NCBI GenBank assembly: GCA_026545765.1
Contig: CM048844.1
Coordinates: 49,999,401 to 50,063,400 of the forward strand
Reading direction: 5' to 3'
Length of the DNA stretch: 64,000 nucleotides
Source of the DNA: Plantago major
Taxonomy: Eukaryota > Streptophyta > Magnoliopsida > Lamiales > Plantaginaceae
The notes under the pieces are model-generated. The model searched no databases and was not told the origin of the DNA. It worked only from the letters and a program-made list of their open reading frames with translations. Every line of letters begins with the position of its first letter. Position 1 is the stretch's first letter. The position numbers and the translations under genes are program-made. Shown here piece by piece: positions 1 to 11,580 of the stretch.

Positions 1-1899
1 GGTTGGGTTGCAACTTCCTTGCCTTTGTTAACAGCCTTAGCTTTTTTACCAATGCTATAGGTTGTTTGGGAGCCGTCTTTTTTACTTCTTACAAACGTCA
101 TTCTATCATCGCCCTTTTTCAGAGGAGTAGAGTTAGAGGTTTGTGTGTCAAGCCCAAGTCCTCCCTTTTCTGAAGGATCTCTTAGATAAGATTGTACTTT
201 AGTAAGAGTATCACTGGCATAGGATTGAAAAGATAGTTCTTTCTTTTTGAGTTCCTCATTTTCAGAAAGAATATCTTCATATTTCCTTTGAAGCACGTTC
301 AAAGCCTCTTTGTGTGATTTCTCTGTCTCAGATATTTGAGCCATTAGAAATGCATTTTCAGCATCCTTTGTTTCAGATATCTTGGTCAGCTCTGAAATCT
401 CCTTTTCAAGAGATTTCTTTTCTTCTTTCAGAAACTTAGTTCTTAATTGAACTACCAAGAATTCTCTTTCATAATGATCAAGCTCCTTTTTTATTCTAAA
501 TATTTTATGCTTTCCTCATCACTTTCATAACTTAAGAACTGAGAAATGTTGGTTACCTCATCAGCCATTAGACATGGTTCGATGTTGGAGAAATCTGGAA
601 AGACCTCCTCAGCAACTCCGCACATTTCTTTCGTCTTTTGACCAAAGTCAACAAAATTCTTGAGTAATGCCACATAACTCTGGTGAAGGTAGCTTGGAGT
701 CATCTGAATCTTCATCTTCAGATTCTGACTCAATGTCAAGAGCATCCAATTGGATTTGAATCTTTTTCCATTCTTCAGTGAGCAAAGCTCTCTGACTTCT
801 CTTGAATTTTTTTCTCTCCTTTCTGTCACCTGTCTTTAGCTTGTTGAACGTAGGACAATCTCTTTTGAAGTGACCAGGTTTCTGACAGTAGAAGAAGATA
901 TCATTTCCAATTTCTGCAACATCGATTGCCTGATTCTTTGAGTAGGCTTGTTCAGCGAGCTGTTTTGTATGTTTTTGTACTGATGGTAGTTTGATCCTAG
1001 ATGCTTTTTCAGCTTCTCTTTGGATTTTCTCCTTTCAATCTCTTGACTCACAAATATTTTCATGTGTTTTACAGCAAGAGCATTTCTTCAGTCACTTCCT
1101 TGGTTTCCTTCTTTTCAGAAGTACCTTGAGTTAAGAGAGCAACATTATGCGACTTTTCAGTAGCTGTATGTCCTCTCTAAGTTGTCTCATAGTTGATAGT
1201 TGCCAAGTGTGAGAAGAGTTCCACTGGAGTGATGTTAGGCATTCCATGGTTGAAGTAGAAGTACTGAGTATGTTCCCAGTTTTGGTTTGGACTTCTCACA
1301 ATAGTCTTAACCTTTTCAGAATTAGTGTATCTATCACTTTCTCCAAGTGCAGCCATTTCACTCATTAGTGTTGTGAACCTAAAGTCAAGTTCTTCAAGTG
1401 TCTCTGTAGGACCTTGTTTGAAGTTTTGGAATTTGATCTTCAAAACTTCGAACTTGTTTTCTTTAGTTTTCTCAGTGCCGACACAGATTTCTTCAATCAA
1501 TTGCCAGACAACTTTAGCTATTTTTGCACCCCACAGTTTACACTGTATGTGCTCTAGAGTAGAACGTATGATGATATTACGAGCTTGTCCATCCAGCCTA
1601 TGTCTCTTGGCATCTTCTGATGTCCAGAGCTCTCTGGGCTTATCTTCATATTCTATTCGACCGGTGACTCACCCAGTTTCTGGTGTGGAGGAGCCACTGC
1701 TTTCATCACCCTTGTCGGTTGGTGTTTTGTCTATTCCATCTGAAACTCCTATGACTTGTTTGGGCTGTCGAATGACTATAGGGCCATTCTTGATGGCATG
1801 TATCATTTCGCCACGTATGGCTTCCAGATGGAACAACATGTTGTTCTTCCATTTTTCGTAGTTTTCTGGCTTGAGAATGGGAGCATCACTCAAAGACAT
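1..1899 (-). pseudogene. Copia-A gag, broken by frameshifts and cut by the window edge
   Basis: Gag forms the retroelement particle and packages its RNA. The start is the ATG at 1899 (protein begins MSLSDAPILKPENYEKWK), about 100 bases after the primer site. Going left, recognisable blocks appear in changing frames: the gag core (about 1177-1500), a basic segment (836-1063), a zinc knuckle near 860-910, an acidic segment (491-829) and a Lys/Glu-rich coiled-coil part (below 480). The knuckle reads FFYCQKPGHFKRDC: the last three of the four metal ligands are present, but Phe stands where the first Cys of a CCHC knuckle belongs. Several frame changes make this a dead copy. Confidence 0.82.
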
Positions 1900-2003
1900 T
1901 CTGCAGCAAACACACTAAACGAACAAATCAAGTGTAGGTGTTAAATAGTTAGTGGGCACTTATCTGGGATCTAGGTTCAGCACAGAAGGCTTGGGAACCT
2001 CCT

Positions 2004-2015
2004 GCTCTGATACCA
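2004..2015 (-). other. Primer binding site (initiator Met tRNA type)
   Basis: Read on the minus strand this is TGGTATCAGAGC, the usual plant Copia primer site complementary to the 3' end of initiator tRNA-Met. It is two bases inside the LTR boundary. The same spacing is seen in the sister copy at 30793. Confidence 0.92.
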
Positions 2016-2017
2016 CT

Positions 2018-3552
2018 TGTTGGTCCAGATAACGGCAAAGTAAAAGACTAGAGGGGGGGGGGGTGAATAGTCTTTTAAAACTTTTGTCGATAAACACAGT
2101 TTCTTAGATATCTGTGAAGATATCTGATACTTAATTTCAGAGAGCGGAAGACTTTCTGTGATAAGTGCACGTGCTCAGCAGAGTGAAAGTGTGTAAATAC
2201 TTAACAAGATGAATAAAGCAAGGTAAATGCAGTAAGTAACTAACACAGCAAATTATAGTGGTATCTGAAGGTGGCGTAATCCTTCAACTAATCCACTTCG
2301 GCCTTTCTCAGACCTAGAATCAACTAAGATAGATAAATGATGTACCCTTACAAATATCCTATCTCTCAATTCCTGCAACACTTGGTTCCCAACCAAATGT
2401 TTTCCCCTGAGTTGTTCCCCATTCTCGAGCAAGTACTTCCTCTACTCGAAACCTTTTGAGCTATTCCTTAGTTTCCAAAACTAAGTACTTCACATGCTTT
2501 CGATAACCTTGGAGTTGTTCCTTAGTTTCCCAAACTAAGTACTTCCTGTACTCCACGTCAGTTGGTGTGTGGTTAAGGTAGTTTGTCAGGTGAGCTTCTT
2601 TATAACTTACACAGTTATTTCAGAAAGCTTTATAGAATCAAGATTACTTAATACACTTCACAATATATGGTAACTTGTTCTTTACTGACCCAAGTCTTTG
2701 TTAAATGTTCTAGAGAATGAATCTCAGATACTTGATCTTTTGATTCAACTCCTTTACAGATAGCAATGCTTGTTAAGGATTAGGACACTTAGAACTTGTA
2801 TACTAATTAGAGTTCTAGAGCTTTAGTCACAACAGAAAGCTAGAAGGTAAGTAGTAAGAAAGCTTGTATGCTTGAGAGATCACTTGAAGATATTCAGTAA
2901 GTTGTAGTTTTAGTGTGAGTTCAAGGTGTAAGTTCTTGGTGTATTTTCAAGCATTCTAAGTTGTGATATTTATAGTTGAATTTGAAGCCGTTTGAATAGT
3001 ATCTATTAGGCTCAATACAAATTCAAACTATTGATATCTGTATATAGTACTGCAGAGTTCTTTGTCTTCTTCTTCAGAGACTTCTGCTTTTGTGCAGACA
3101 TTTCTGTACGAGCAATAAATGCATTGTACTATATTTGTCCTGTTGTCTCAACGGATATGTGAAGCTTTCAGAGACTTGACACGTTCCTTACTCAATACAC
3201 TTGTGTTCTCAGATATCCTTTGAGTAACTTGTTTAATCAAAACATTTGTTGACTTAAGGTTTCTGGACATATGTATCTAAGGAGACTTTTCTCCTTAGTC
3301 TTCAGCAATCTTGAGCAAACTTCAATCTTCTGGAAATGAGTTCCTTTGCTTGGATGCTTCCTTCTTGGTCTTCTTCAAATAAATAAAAATTACATTTAGA
3401 GACCTAACATCCTATACAAGATTTGCTAAACTAACATACTTAGTGATTTTCCTCTTTTACAGTGTTCAAGTGAACCAAGAATACTAAGCACCTTTCTGAG
3501 TTAAGATAAGTCATTAGGTTGCTGATCAAAATCTAAACAGATATTCCTAACA
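2018..3552 (-). repeat. Copia-A 5' LTR (1,535 bp)
   Basis: On the plus strand the LTR runs from TGTTGGTCCAG to ATTCCTAACA, giving TG...CA ends on both strands. It closely resembles the LTRs at 29149-30790 and 57943-59593, inverted, but is about 110 bp shorter. A TATA box in the minus direction is at 2967-2974 (TATAAATA). A run of Gs near 2053-2062 marks the same variable homopolymer as the C-runs in the sister LTRs. Confidence 0.9.
2967..2974 (-). promoter_or_regulatory. LTR promoter TATA box
   Basis: TATAAATA on the minus strand, conserved in position and context with 29870-29877 and 58668-58675 in the sister LTRs. It probably drives the genomic transcript of Copia-A. Confidence 0.6.
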
Positions 3553-4227
3553 GGGCTCTTCCTCCCGAATGATTTCCACAGCTTCCCAAGTGGATTTCTT
3601 TCATCACCATGCTCGCTTCAGATGGGTCCAGACACCGTAAGTGAGTTCCATCATAAGATTTCCGATACAGGTCAGTCCCAGAAATGAAGTAGCGTTGCGC
3701 TCTTCGTTGTACCATTCTTGATTCAGTCGAATCTGGGGTAGGACCCCATCCTGCAAATATCGTATGATATCGCTCATCCAATTGTTGGATCCGTCTATGT
3801 TAGCCATTTCTTTTAAAGTGGTGATGGTTGATTCGTTGGCCGTCATCAAAACTACTGTCCGGGTATCAACTGCTCCAAAGTCGGTGGCCCATTTTGACAA
3901 TCCATCAGCTATGGTGTTGTTGGTTCGACTGATTTTAACCAGGAAAAATAGGTCAAATGTCTTTTCCAAGTATTTTATCATTGAGGCGCTCTTGGTTGTG
4001 AATTTTCCCGAGTATTGTTCCGTGACCAATTGCGAATCTGAGAAGGCTCGTAGTTTTTTGGCAATGACTGACTTGGCCATTCTCATCCCAGCTATCAGTG
4101 CCTCATACTCAGCCTCATTGTTGGTTACGGGGAAAGTGAGTCGTATGGCGTACTCCATTTGTGCTCTCTCAGGGCTGATGAGTAAGATTCCTATTCCTCC
4201 AGCATGAGAAGTCGATGACTCGTCCAT
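3553..4227 (-). pseudogene. Gypsy-A second RNase H and integrase start, interrupted
   Basis: The protein from 4227 leftwards shows the additional RNase H typical of Tat elements: the DESSTSHAGGIGI start, TNNEAEYEALIAGMRMAK (the conserved Glu) and SDSQLVTEQYSGKFTTK (conserved Asp), then NNTIADGLSKWA. In an overlapping frame (3781 to 3553) the end of this region and the start of integrase are seen, with GSCGNHSGGR, the zinc-binding region. It stops abruptly at the Copia-A LTR at 3552. At least one frameshift lies near 3620-3780. The aspartate of ADGLSKWA suggests the active site was once functional. Confidence 0.78.
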
Positions 4228-4312
4228 ATAAAGTTCCCAGATGTCCTTCTCTTCTGGACCAAGTTCCTTCGGAGAGAAGGCAACTTGTTGGGCGGTTTAT
4301 GTTTTAGGGCGG

Positions 4313-4996
4313 TCATGGGTGGATCTCCTTCAGGTGGAGGTGGTAGGCTAGGACTTTGTTTCTTAGCGATGATCCAATCTGCCAAGGTCGGTCTCTTGGT
4401 TCTTTCCACCCCTCGTGGTAGCTTTTGTTGTAGAGAATGTTAGGACTTGGTTTGTTGGCAAGATAGCTGTCGGCACCTTGGTTTGCAAGTTCTAGTTCGT
4501 CTTCTTGTGCCAGTGACTTCGCATCTCCAGGGTATTCAACTAAGAAATCGGCGAGAACTTGGGCTTTCTTGGCAGATGGGGCCTGATAGTCAATCGTATG
4601 GTCCCCCAGTTCTATAGTCCATTTGGCCAACCTCCCGGATTTGGATGCGTTGCCTAAAACCTGCTTTAGTGGCTGATTGGTGAGAACCACTATCTTATGT
4701 GATCGGAAGTACGGTTTGAGTTTCCTTGAGGTTTCCACCAAGCAATAGGCGTACTTCTCAATTTCCTTGTAATTTTTCTCTGTTGTTCCTAGTACTTTAC
4801 TTAGGTAATACACCGGGAGGTGCTCATTTTTCTGTATACGTACCAGGACAGAGCTCACCACTTCCGGGGTGATGGCGAGGTAAATATACAAGGGCTCCCC
4901 CTCTTCAGGTTTGGAAAGCATAGGCGGGGAGGATAAGTAAATCTTCAAGTTCTCAAAGGCTTCTTTGCATTCTTTGTTCCATTCAAAATTCTCCAT
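4313..4996 (-). pseudogene. Gypsy-A RNase H domain of the polyprotein
   Basis: This open stretch encodes the end of reverse transcriptase (MENFEWNKECKEAFENLK) and the Gypsy RNase H-like region: LYIYLAITPEVVSSVLVRI, HLPVYYLSKVLGTTEKNYKE, then LKPYFRSHKIVVLTNQPLKQ and SGRLAKWTIELGDHTIDY. It corresponds to about residues 270-440 of the better preserved Gypsy-B polyprotein at 45100-47730. The C-terminal spacer before the second RNase H is frameshifted near 4330. Confidence 0.8.
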
Positions 4997-5604
4997 CTTC
5001 CTTAGGACTTTGAAGAATGGGAGGTTCTTTCCGACTGATCTGGAGATGAAGCGGCTGAGGGATATGACATTTCCTATGAGTCGCTGAACAACCCTGAGCT
5101 TTTTTCGGGTGCGGGAGTTCCAATATGGCTTTTATCTTCTCTGGGTTGGCCTCAATCCCTCTCTGCGTGACCATGTATCCCAGGAATTTTCCCCCTGTGA
5201 CCCCAAATGTGCATTTAGCGGGATTGAGTTTCATGCCATATTTTCTCACTATGGAGAAACATATTTCCAAATGTGGAATGTGGTCGGTTGCTTCCTTGCT
5301 TTTTACCAGAATATCGTCCACATAAACCTCTATCGGCTTGCCAAGATCTTCTCTGAACATACGGTTCATCAATCTTTGATAAGTGGCTCCTGCATTGCGT
5401 AGGCCGAACAACATGACCTTGAAACAGTAAACACCACCGGTAGAACCCTTGGAAGGCATCCATAAAACTCAGCAGGGCACATCCTGCTGTCGAGTCTACC
5501 AATTGATCGATTCTTGGTAGAGGGTATGGATCTTTTGGGCAAAAACGATTAAGGCTTGTGAAGTCGTTACACATCCTCCATTTCCCAGGGCTCTTTTCCA
5601 CCAT
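4983..5604 (-). pseudogene. Gypsy-A reverse transcriptase, frameshifted
   Basis: RNA-dependent DNA polymerase core of the element. The fingers part (GKWRMCNDFTSLNRFCPKD) lies in the frame starting at 5604; the palm with GGVYCFKVMLFGLRNAGATY and the catalytic YVDD (in IEVYVDDILVKSKE) is in the frame of 4983-5459. The change of frame near 5440-5460 and the loss of a few residues between FYQ and GGVY show that it is inactive. Upstream (5605-6150) the protease-RT spacer is present in fragments only. Confidence 0.82.
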
Positions 5605-6152
5605 GACAATGTTGCATATCCAGTCAGAATAATGGACTTCCCGAATATGTCATGCTTTCAGAAGTCATTCGACCTCCTCCACGATAATCTTATTATGTAC
5701 AAGGCCATGGTCCCGTTTCTTCTAGCGGATGGGTCGAATGTTTGGGTCAACGTTGAGCTCGTGAACCATTACACGGGGATCGATTCCAGTTAGGTCCTCG
5801 GTACCCCATGCGAAGACATCGACATTTTTCCTTAGGAAGGCCACCATTTTGATGGTGGTTTCTGCGTCCATTTCTAATCCAATTTTCACAGTTTTTCTAG
5901 GCTTCCTTCTATGACAGGGATCTACAAGATGTCCTCGTGGGGGGCCATTCGATTTTCATGGAAAAAGCTCTTGGTTGGTGTTTCACCCGGGGGTTCTGGT
6001 GGGATTACTTTGTATTCCTCGATTATGTCTTCCCCTTCCTTTTTGGTGGTGACGATCTTCTTTTTATCAATGCCCATTTTTAGCCAATTGATGCCCTTTC
6101 CCAAGGGCCTTTCCTTTCTTTGTTTCCGCGCCTTCTCATGTATGAACAGACA

Positions 6153-6741
6153 CTACTTTTTTGATTTTATGTTGGCCTCTTCCCTTCTGATCTCTTGTTC
6201 ATCTCTGTAGGGCCTAGAAGCTCTTCTGGTGGAGAGGGTGTAGCATTCCCATGCTCGCCTACGATCTCCGCTGAGGGTTTCGATTCCCGCTTCAGTTGGG
6301 AATTTCATTTTCAAATGGAAGGTTGACACCACCACCTTGAATTGATTCAGCGCGGGCCTTCCCAAAATGATATTGTAATCACAATCCGCGTCTGCGATGA
6401 CAAAAAGGTACCAGTTTGGTAACCCTGAAGGGTGCTTTCCCTATTGAAAGTGAGAGGTAAAGAACTCCTCTGGGTCTAATTCGTGATCCTCCAAAACCGA
6501 CAAGGTCCGTTGTTACAGGTAACATTCCTCTCAAGCTCATTTGCATTTTTCTGACTGTGCTCATGAAGAGGATGTTGGGAGATGCTCCAGTGTCGATGAG
6601 CACCTTGGTCATTTCATATCCAGCATTGTCCACTTCTACTATCAATGGGACATCGGGATCGTGGATTAATCCCTCCCCTTGGCAGGGAGGGGGAGCTTCG
6701 GATTCATCAAAGGTGATAACATTGGTGCCAGGTTCCACCAT
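6153..6741 (-). pseudogene. Gypsy-A aspartic protease
   Basis: The retroviral-type protease that matures the polyprotein. The active-site motif is in VLIDTGASPNILF, preceded by DPDVPLIVEVDNAGYEM and followed by LVGFGGSRIRPRG. The C-terminal part (MGRPALNQFKVVVSTFHLKM, from 6365) is in another frame, so one indel separates the two. The equivalent in Gypsy-B is at 48208-48816 with DTGSS. Confidence 0.8.
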
Positions 6742-9060
6742 ATTGACAGACCTTTCATCCGACTTTTTGAGTGATCTCGTCGTTGCTTCATGGGATTCCG
6801 GTTGTCTCCACCTGTGGGTCCTCCTACTATGCTGAGTATCCTCCCATAAATGACTGGGTTCTCATCTACATAAGCAGACTGGGTCCCAACGTAAGCTACC
6901 CTTCTAGTTTCTCGTGTCGGGCTTGGTGATCTATGGGTTTCTTGCTGTCTCCTAGGGCTCGGGGATCTCCTAGCATTTCTTCGCCCCCTTGGACTTGGGG
7001 GTCCTGGCAAAACTGAGACTCTCCTAGGGCTCAGTGAACGTCTCATGTCTGGTGCACATCTCTCATTTCTATCCTGCTGGGGACTAGATCTACGAGCAGT
7101 GTTATTCCTGCGATCCCTTGTATTTCTTTGATCATTGGATGTATTTCCATGCTCCTGGTTCCGACGCTCGTTCCCATCAGACCATTTCATGATATACTCA
7201 TGTAGGTATCCCAACTTGATCAGTCGCTGGATTTCCTGTCTGAGGTGTGTACATTTCCCAGTTGAGTGTCCCACTTGTTTATGGAAGTGGCAATACTCAT
7301 TCGAGTTCCTTGTGAATCTTGTTTCTTAGTGTTTGGCCGGCCATTTGAACGAAACTCCTTTACTTTGCATAATGGTTAGGATTTGTTCCTTTTGAGCCTT
7401 CAGGTCAGTGTAGTTCACGTAGAGCTTGCGAGGGGATCTTCTTCTTTCCTCAATCCGTCCTCTTCTGTCGCCTTTCCTTTTTTGCTCAAAGTGTTGGTTC
7501 CCCAATCTCGGGTTGTCCTGTACCGGTTTTGCTTTCTTGACCTCAACCCTTACCACCATTTTGTCAAGGGTTTCATTCGTGCTTAAGAACTTCTTGACCA
7601 TTTTAGTGAGTTCTCGCTCTGTGGTTATGCCCGCATCGACGAGCTTGTAGCGGAATGAAGCATTGTTGGTATTTTTGCCCATGTGAATGATTCGTTCTTT
7701 GATGGGGGTGTGGCTCTACCATGGCCGCAGGTTGTTCGAATCTCTTTACGAAGGATCTTAAACTCTCATGTTCCTTCTGGATAATCTCCGCCAGAGTTGA
7801 CAGGTCGTGCTGTCTCGAGGAAATTTTCAAATTTCAGGGTGAACTTTGCTAACAAGTGATCCCAGGACATAATGGAGTCAGGGCGGAGTTGTTTCCACCA
7901 AGTCATTGAGGGAACAGTTGGGCTTTTACATTGTCTGGTACTCCCATTCCTCCTCAAGATGCCTCGAACCGGATTCTATGGTCAACAGGGTATGAAATTC
8001 CGTCATATGTTTCTTTAGATGCAGGCGCATTCCGACCAAGAGGTAATTCTGCTGCCCTTATTGCCGGGCATAAAGGATTCAGACTCTACCCGTATTTGAT
8101 GATATCCCTTGCTTGGGTGAGTGATTCAAGCTTTGATCGTTCCAGATCCAGGGCTGCTTCATGAATCCTAACTTGTTCCTTAATTCTTTCCGTTTCGTTC
8201 ATGGGCGAATCCCGTCGATGGGCTCTTTCAGATCTGGATTTAGTTCTTTCTCTCCGCCTTTCCTTACTCCTCCCTCTTCTCCTATAGTGTTCTTCATCCT
8301 CCCTTCTTTCGTCCGGAGTAAGTGATCTGTTATCCGGACAGTTTCTCCTATAGGTGTGAGGCGGGGTCTCTCCTCGGTATCCGCTAAGGGTCTCCTGGTC
8401 ATCATACTGGTCATTATATTGATTCCTTATCTCATTGTTTCTCGGGCGTCGATCTCTTGTAGAGACTCGGGATGGAGTGGGGTCACGAGGATTCCTTCCC
8501 TCGACTCCCCTGTTCTCCCCCCTACTTGCCGCTTGTGTGTTTTTGGGGTTCTGGTTGTTACGTGCCCGATTGTTTAGTAGATTTCTCAAATTCTTCGGTG
8601 CTCTCCTACTTGGTGCTCTGATGTTCTCCGATCGATCGGTATTTCATGAGTTGGGGGATCCCCTAGATTTGATCACATGTTCCGTCGTGGCCTGCCTTTG
8701 TGGCTGATTATGGATGGGGAACACTAGAGCTCCTCCTACGGGTATTCCCATTGGGTTGGCTGGTTGGGTTCTCATTTGCAGGGCTGCTTGCAAGAGTTGA
8801 ATTTGTGCCTCGTTGAATCCGTCTAATATACCATCAGTCGTCACGTGTGGAACACTTGATATGATTGATATGATCAGGGTCTGAGGTGGATTTGGTGGTG
8901 GTGGAGGGTCCTGTCCAGCAATTATTTCTGAGGTGGAGAGGGATGCCTCGCTCCCATCTCTATCGTCGTGTTCATAGATGACTCTATTTTCAGCGGAATG
9001 TCCTCCAGCCCCTGAGGCTTGTTGATGAGGTTGGGAAGAGGGTCCGACATTAGAGGCCAT
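6666..9060 (-). pseudogene. Gypsy-A gag, degenerate
   Basis: Structural protein of the element, starting with ATG at 9060 (MASNVGPSSQPHQQASGAGG), 22 bases inside the primer site. It continues leftwards through several frames: an Arg-rich middle (8086-8589), the capsid-like core (7603-7957), a linker (7326-7682) and the nucleocapsid-like end (6666-7274). The end has the Tat-type Cys/His motif (VGHSTGKC and an upstream HFHK) and a long run of SPR/SPSPRR repeats resembling SR proteins. At least four frame changes. Confidence 0.78.
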
Positions 9061-9081
9061 GACTTTTTGTACTTAGGGATT

Positions 9082-9097
9082 CCCACAGACGGCGCCA
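9082..9097 (-). other. Gypsy-A primer binding site
   Basis: Minus-strand TGGCGCCGTCTGTGGG, three bases inside the LTR. The identical 16-mer and spacing occur in Gypsy-B at 50547-50562. The TGGCGCC start fits pairing with a tRNA ending in GGCGCCA; I cannot say which tRNA. Confidence 0.8.
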
Positions 9098-9100
9098 ATA

Positions 9101-10001
9101 TGATGTAGGGTAAAAATGGATTAGTCTAACAGTCTTGGTTTCGGTGAGGAGAGTCCATCCGGAGCTCAGTAATGATTCTTATTAGTTCGTCAAGAGTCTA
9201 TTCTAAGTCTCTTAAGTCTTCTTTGGTCCGGCAAGAGGTCACGGTCCGTCTAGAGGAAAGGTTTAATTGGGCAGTTGGGTCTCTAAACAGTTAAAGTCCG
9301 TCGATCTTGAACGTCCGTCTTGGAGTGAGGTCCATCACTTGAATACTTGGAAAAGGGGATCCACAATCAAGACGAGAAGGAGTTAAACCCTTTTGGGCCA
9401 GTATGCCTAAGACAAACCGGGCTCGGACTCAACGGATTAGGAGGCTGTTCAAGCTGGAGCTCGGAACTCAAAATCTAGAGAGTAGATTATTGTGAAGTAG
9501 TTAAAAAAGTAAATAATCTATTTATAGTGTGGTGAGGAGAGGACAAACCTCCGACATCCGGTTGGTTTGTCGGCTGGCGAGATATGAACCGTGGTCTTGG
9601 CGTAAGGATGCGCGTTTATGCTACACTCGGACAAATGACATGTCTTAGTATGGCCCAGCAACTTTGTACTCCGGACACTATCCTGGTGGCGGTCTTTGAG
9701 GAGTACATCGACCATTAGATTGTAGATTAGCTGACTTGGATAGCGGGGGTCGGACCTCTCCACTTCCTGTCTCGGTCTTCCTGACAAGATGTAATGATGA
9801 CAGAATATTGGAAGCCGGTCTTTGATAGTCATGACGACGGTCATCATACGGAGGACGGACTCTCTTCTCTTTGAGGAAAACTTCGAATTGTCTCTAGATC
9901 GTCCTTAGATTGAGCTGAGTCGTGAGGTTGGTGGCGGACTTAAAGGTACATATCAAACAGGCTTACTGTTATTTGCACAAATGCCCCCCTCAGATTCATC
10001 A
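9101..10001 (-). repeat. Gypsy-A 5' LTR (about 901 bp)
   Basis: The inner end at 9101 (TGATGTAGGG) is fixed by the primer site. The outer end is placed at 10001 because the sequence there, CAGATTCATCA, gives a TGATG...CATCA pair of inverted ends. The outer boundary is inferred, since the partner LTR is outside the window. Confidence 0.68.
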
Positions 10002-10344
10002 AGGACCATATGGCCGAATACAACTTCACTCGTGCCACCACCTTTATGAACCATTTGATAGGATCAATCCTCACCAAAGAGCAAAGACCGACATTCCTTC
10101 ATAATGTGGGGTGGTAGTAACTGAGATTCTCTCATAATGTGTGGAGTACGGTTTTATGTGTATTTTTTATTATCAGGGGAAATTAGAAACCCAAGAAAAT
10201 GAGTTTTGTGAAATTTGTTGTTTGGTAAGATGTCCATACTAATGGTGACGTATTATATGGGTAGTTACATTTTATTAGTTTTTTTTTAACTATGGTTCAT
10301 AACTTCTAAAACCTTAATTACAGATTCTATTAGTTTCTTGGTTA
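10002..10344. other. Intergenic flank of Gypsy-A; nothing recognised
   Basis: Unique-looking DNA with a short direct repeat (CTCATAATGTG-like, near 10100 and 10131). No gene, RNA or element recognised. Confidence 0.5.
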
Positions 10345-10494
10345 CTCTCTCCGTTTCAAAACAAATGTCATGGTTGACTTTTAGGTTACTTTTGTGGTTG
10401 ACTTTGACCATAAATTACTTTAAAATGAATAATTTATGATCAAAGTCGACCTCGAAATAATATGAAAGTACATTTATTATGGGGCAGAGGGAGT
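10345..10494. mobile_element. Stowaway-like MITE (about 150 bp)
   Basis: The ends are the CTCTCTCCGTTTC and GCAGAGGGAGTG forms typical of plant Stowaway MITEs. An inner inverted pair (GGTTGACTTTGACCATAAATTA against TAATTTATGATCAAAGTCGACC) gives the hairpin shape. The left end follows TA; the right duplication is not clean. It is a non-coding derivative of a Tc1/mariner transposon. Confidence 0.65.
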
Positions 10495-10591
10495 GAATTC
10501 CAAATTTTGTTAAGAATATATTAGAGTTGGGAAATAGGTGTCACAAAAAGGTACTTCAGAACTTCACATTTGAAGATCAATAATGTTAAAC

Positions 10592-11326
10592 GCAGAACAC
10601 TTTTTACTAAACGCAGAACACTTTTTTTACATATTGCAAATAATACCACTATTATAACAATTTACAAAATACTTCATTAACTTTAAAAAATTACAATATT
10701 ACCTCAAAAAAATTTAAACAAGTTTATACGAATTAATTTCAAAATCCAAATAAAAGAAATCAAAAAAATTGAAAAACAATACGAAAAACGGTACCGGAGC
10801 TCCGGTGAGTCGGAGATCGGAGCGACTCGTCTGCTCCATATCGAGCGATGCTCGGATCTGCTCGATATGGAGCGGATCGAGCCTCAAGCTCAGTCGGAGC
10901 TTGTCATGCTCGTCTGAGCTTGGTGGCTCTGGGAGCCCGTGTACCCCTCCGACCCATGGTTTAGCGACCATGTGGTACCGCCAAATCGTTTTTTTTTTTA
11001 AAACTGATTATTTTTTTTTTAAATTATTCGATGTAATTTTAATTAATTTAAATATACTACTGCAACTGAATAATAATTAACGACTAAAAATATGAATTAA
11101 AACAATACAAAACATCTTAGATTCATCATCGTTGATAAAATATGGCTAATGATTGTACGACATTGTATTACAGATGCTTGTAGTCAGATATCGTTTATAT
11201 ATTTTCGAATATGTTATAGTTTAAGAGGTTTTATAAAAATGTAGGACTAATTTTTAATTTAGATAATTTGGAGGGTCTTTTACAATATATTAAGAAGTGT
11301 TCTGCGTTTAGTAAAAAGTGTTCTGC
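10592..11326. mobile_element. 735-bp non-autonomous DNA element with 32-bp inverted ends and a GC-rich passenger
   Basis: The first 32 bases (10592-10623) and the last 32 (11295-11326) are a perfect inverted repeat. Each end is built from about one and a half copies of a 21-base unit containing CGCAGAACACTTTTTACTAAA. The interior is very AT-rich except for about 180 bp of GC-rich DNA (10789-10980) bounded by GGTACC on both sides and containing a 14-bp stem (GCTCCATATCGAGC / GCTCGATATGGAGC). No transposase is present and the target duplication could not be fixed, so the superfamily is open. Confidence 0.65.
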
Positions 11327-11580
11327 TTTTTGAACAACCCCTTGAAGATAACATGAATGATGCTTTGTCGTATCTTTTGATTAAGATCATATATATATTT
11401 TTGGAACCAGTGAACCACCTTCTCTTCCCCTTCTTCAATTATCACCACCGCCACAACAATCGGAGCTCCGCCGAACCAATTTTCTCAAGTGACAAGGAAA
11501 TCTTTCACCACCACCTTCTCTTCCCCTTCTTTCATGACCATGGAAGCTTTCGAGCTTCCAGATCTAAAGGCTCTTCGAGC
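11327..11580. other. Spacer with short repeats; no convincing gene
   Basis: A CT-rich stretch with a direct repeat (ACCTTCTCTTCCCCTTCTT near 11416 and 11513) and, at 11540-11560, a GAAGCTTTCGAGCTTC inverted word that recurs in opposite orientation at 12660-12685 on the far side of the small Copia. A 77-codon open stretch here looks fortuitous. Confidence 0.4.

Larger units (their letters stand above)
1..3552 (-). mobile_element. Copia-A: 5' part of a Sirevirus-like Ty1/Copia element
   Basis: This is the 5' end of a Copia element read on the minus strand: 5' LTR, primer binding site and most of gag; pol and the 3' LTR lie left of the window. Its LTR, primer site and gag resemble those of the plus-strand element at 29149-59593, so both belong to one family. 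It sits inside the integrase gene of a Gypsy element whose coding sequence resumes at 3553. The expected 5-bp target duplication on this side would be gggct (3553-3557); its partner is outside the window. Assignment to the Sirevirus-like group is inferred from LTR length, gag type and the large related copy. Confidence 0.88.
3553..10001 (-). mobile_element. Gypsy-A: Tat-lineage Ty3/Gypsy element, 5' two thirds
   Basis: A minus-strand Gypsy element with its 5' LTR at the right end, then primer site, gag, protease, reverse transcriptase, RNase H, a second (archaeal-type) RNase H and the first part of integrase. The two RNase H domains place it in the Tat group. Copia-A interrupts it just after the HSGGR motif of the integrase zinc-binding region; the rest is left of the window. 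Coding frames are broken in many places. The target duplication on the right would be aggac (10002-10006). Confidence 0.87.

Noticed and set aside
10714..11080. Coding gene in the GC-rich block of the inverted-repeat element
   Set aside because: Both strands stay open over about 60 codons, but there is no recognisable domain and the frames run into AT-rich ends; better seen as a captured fragment.
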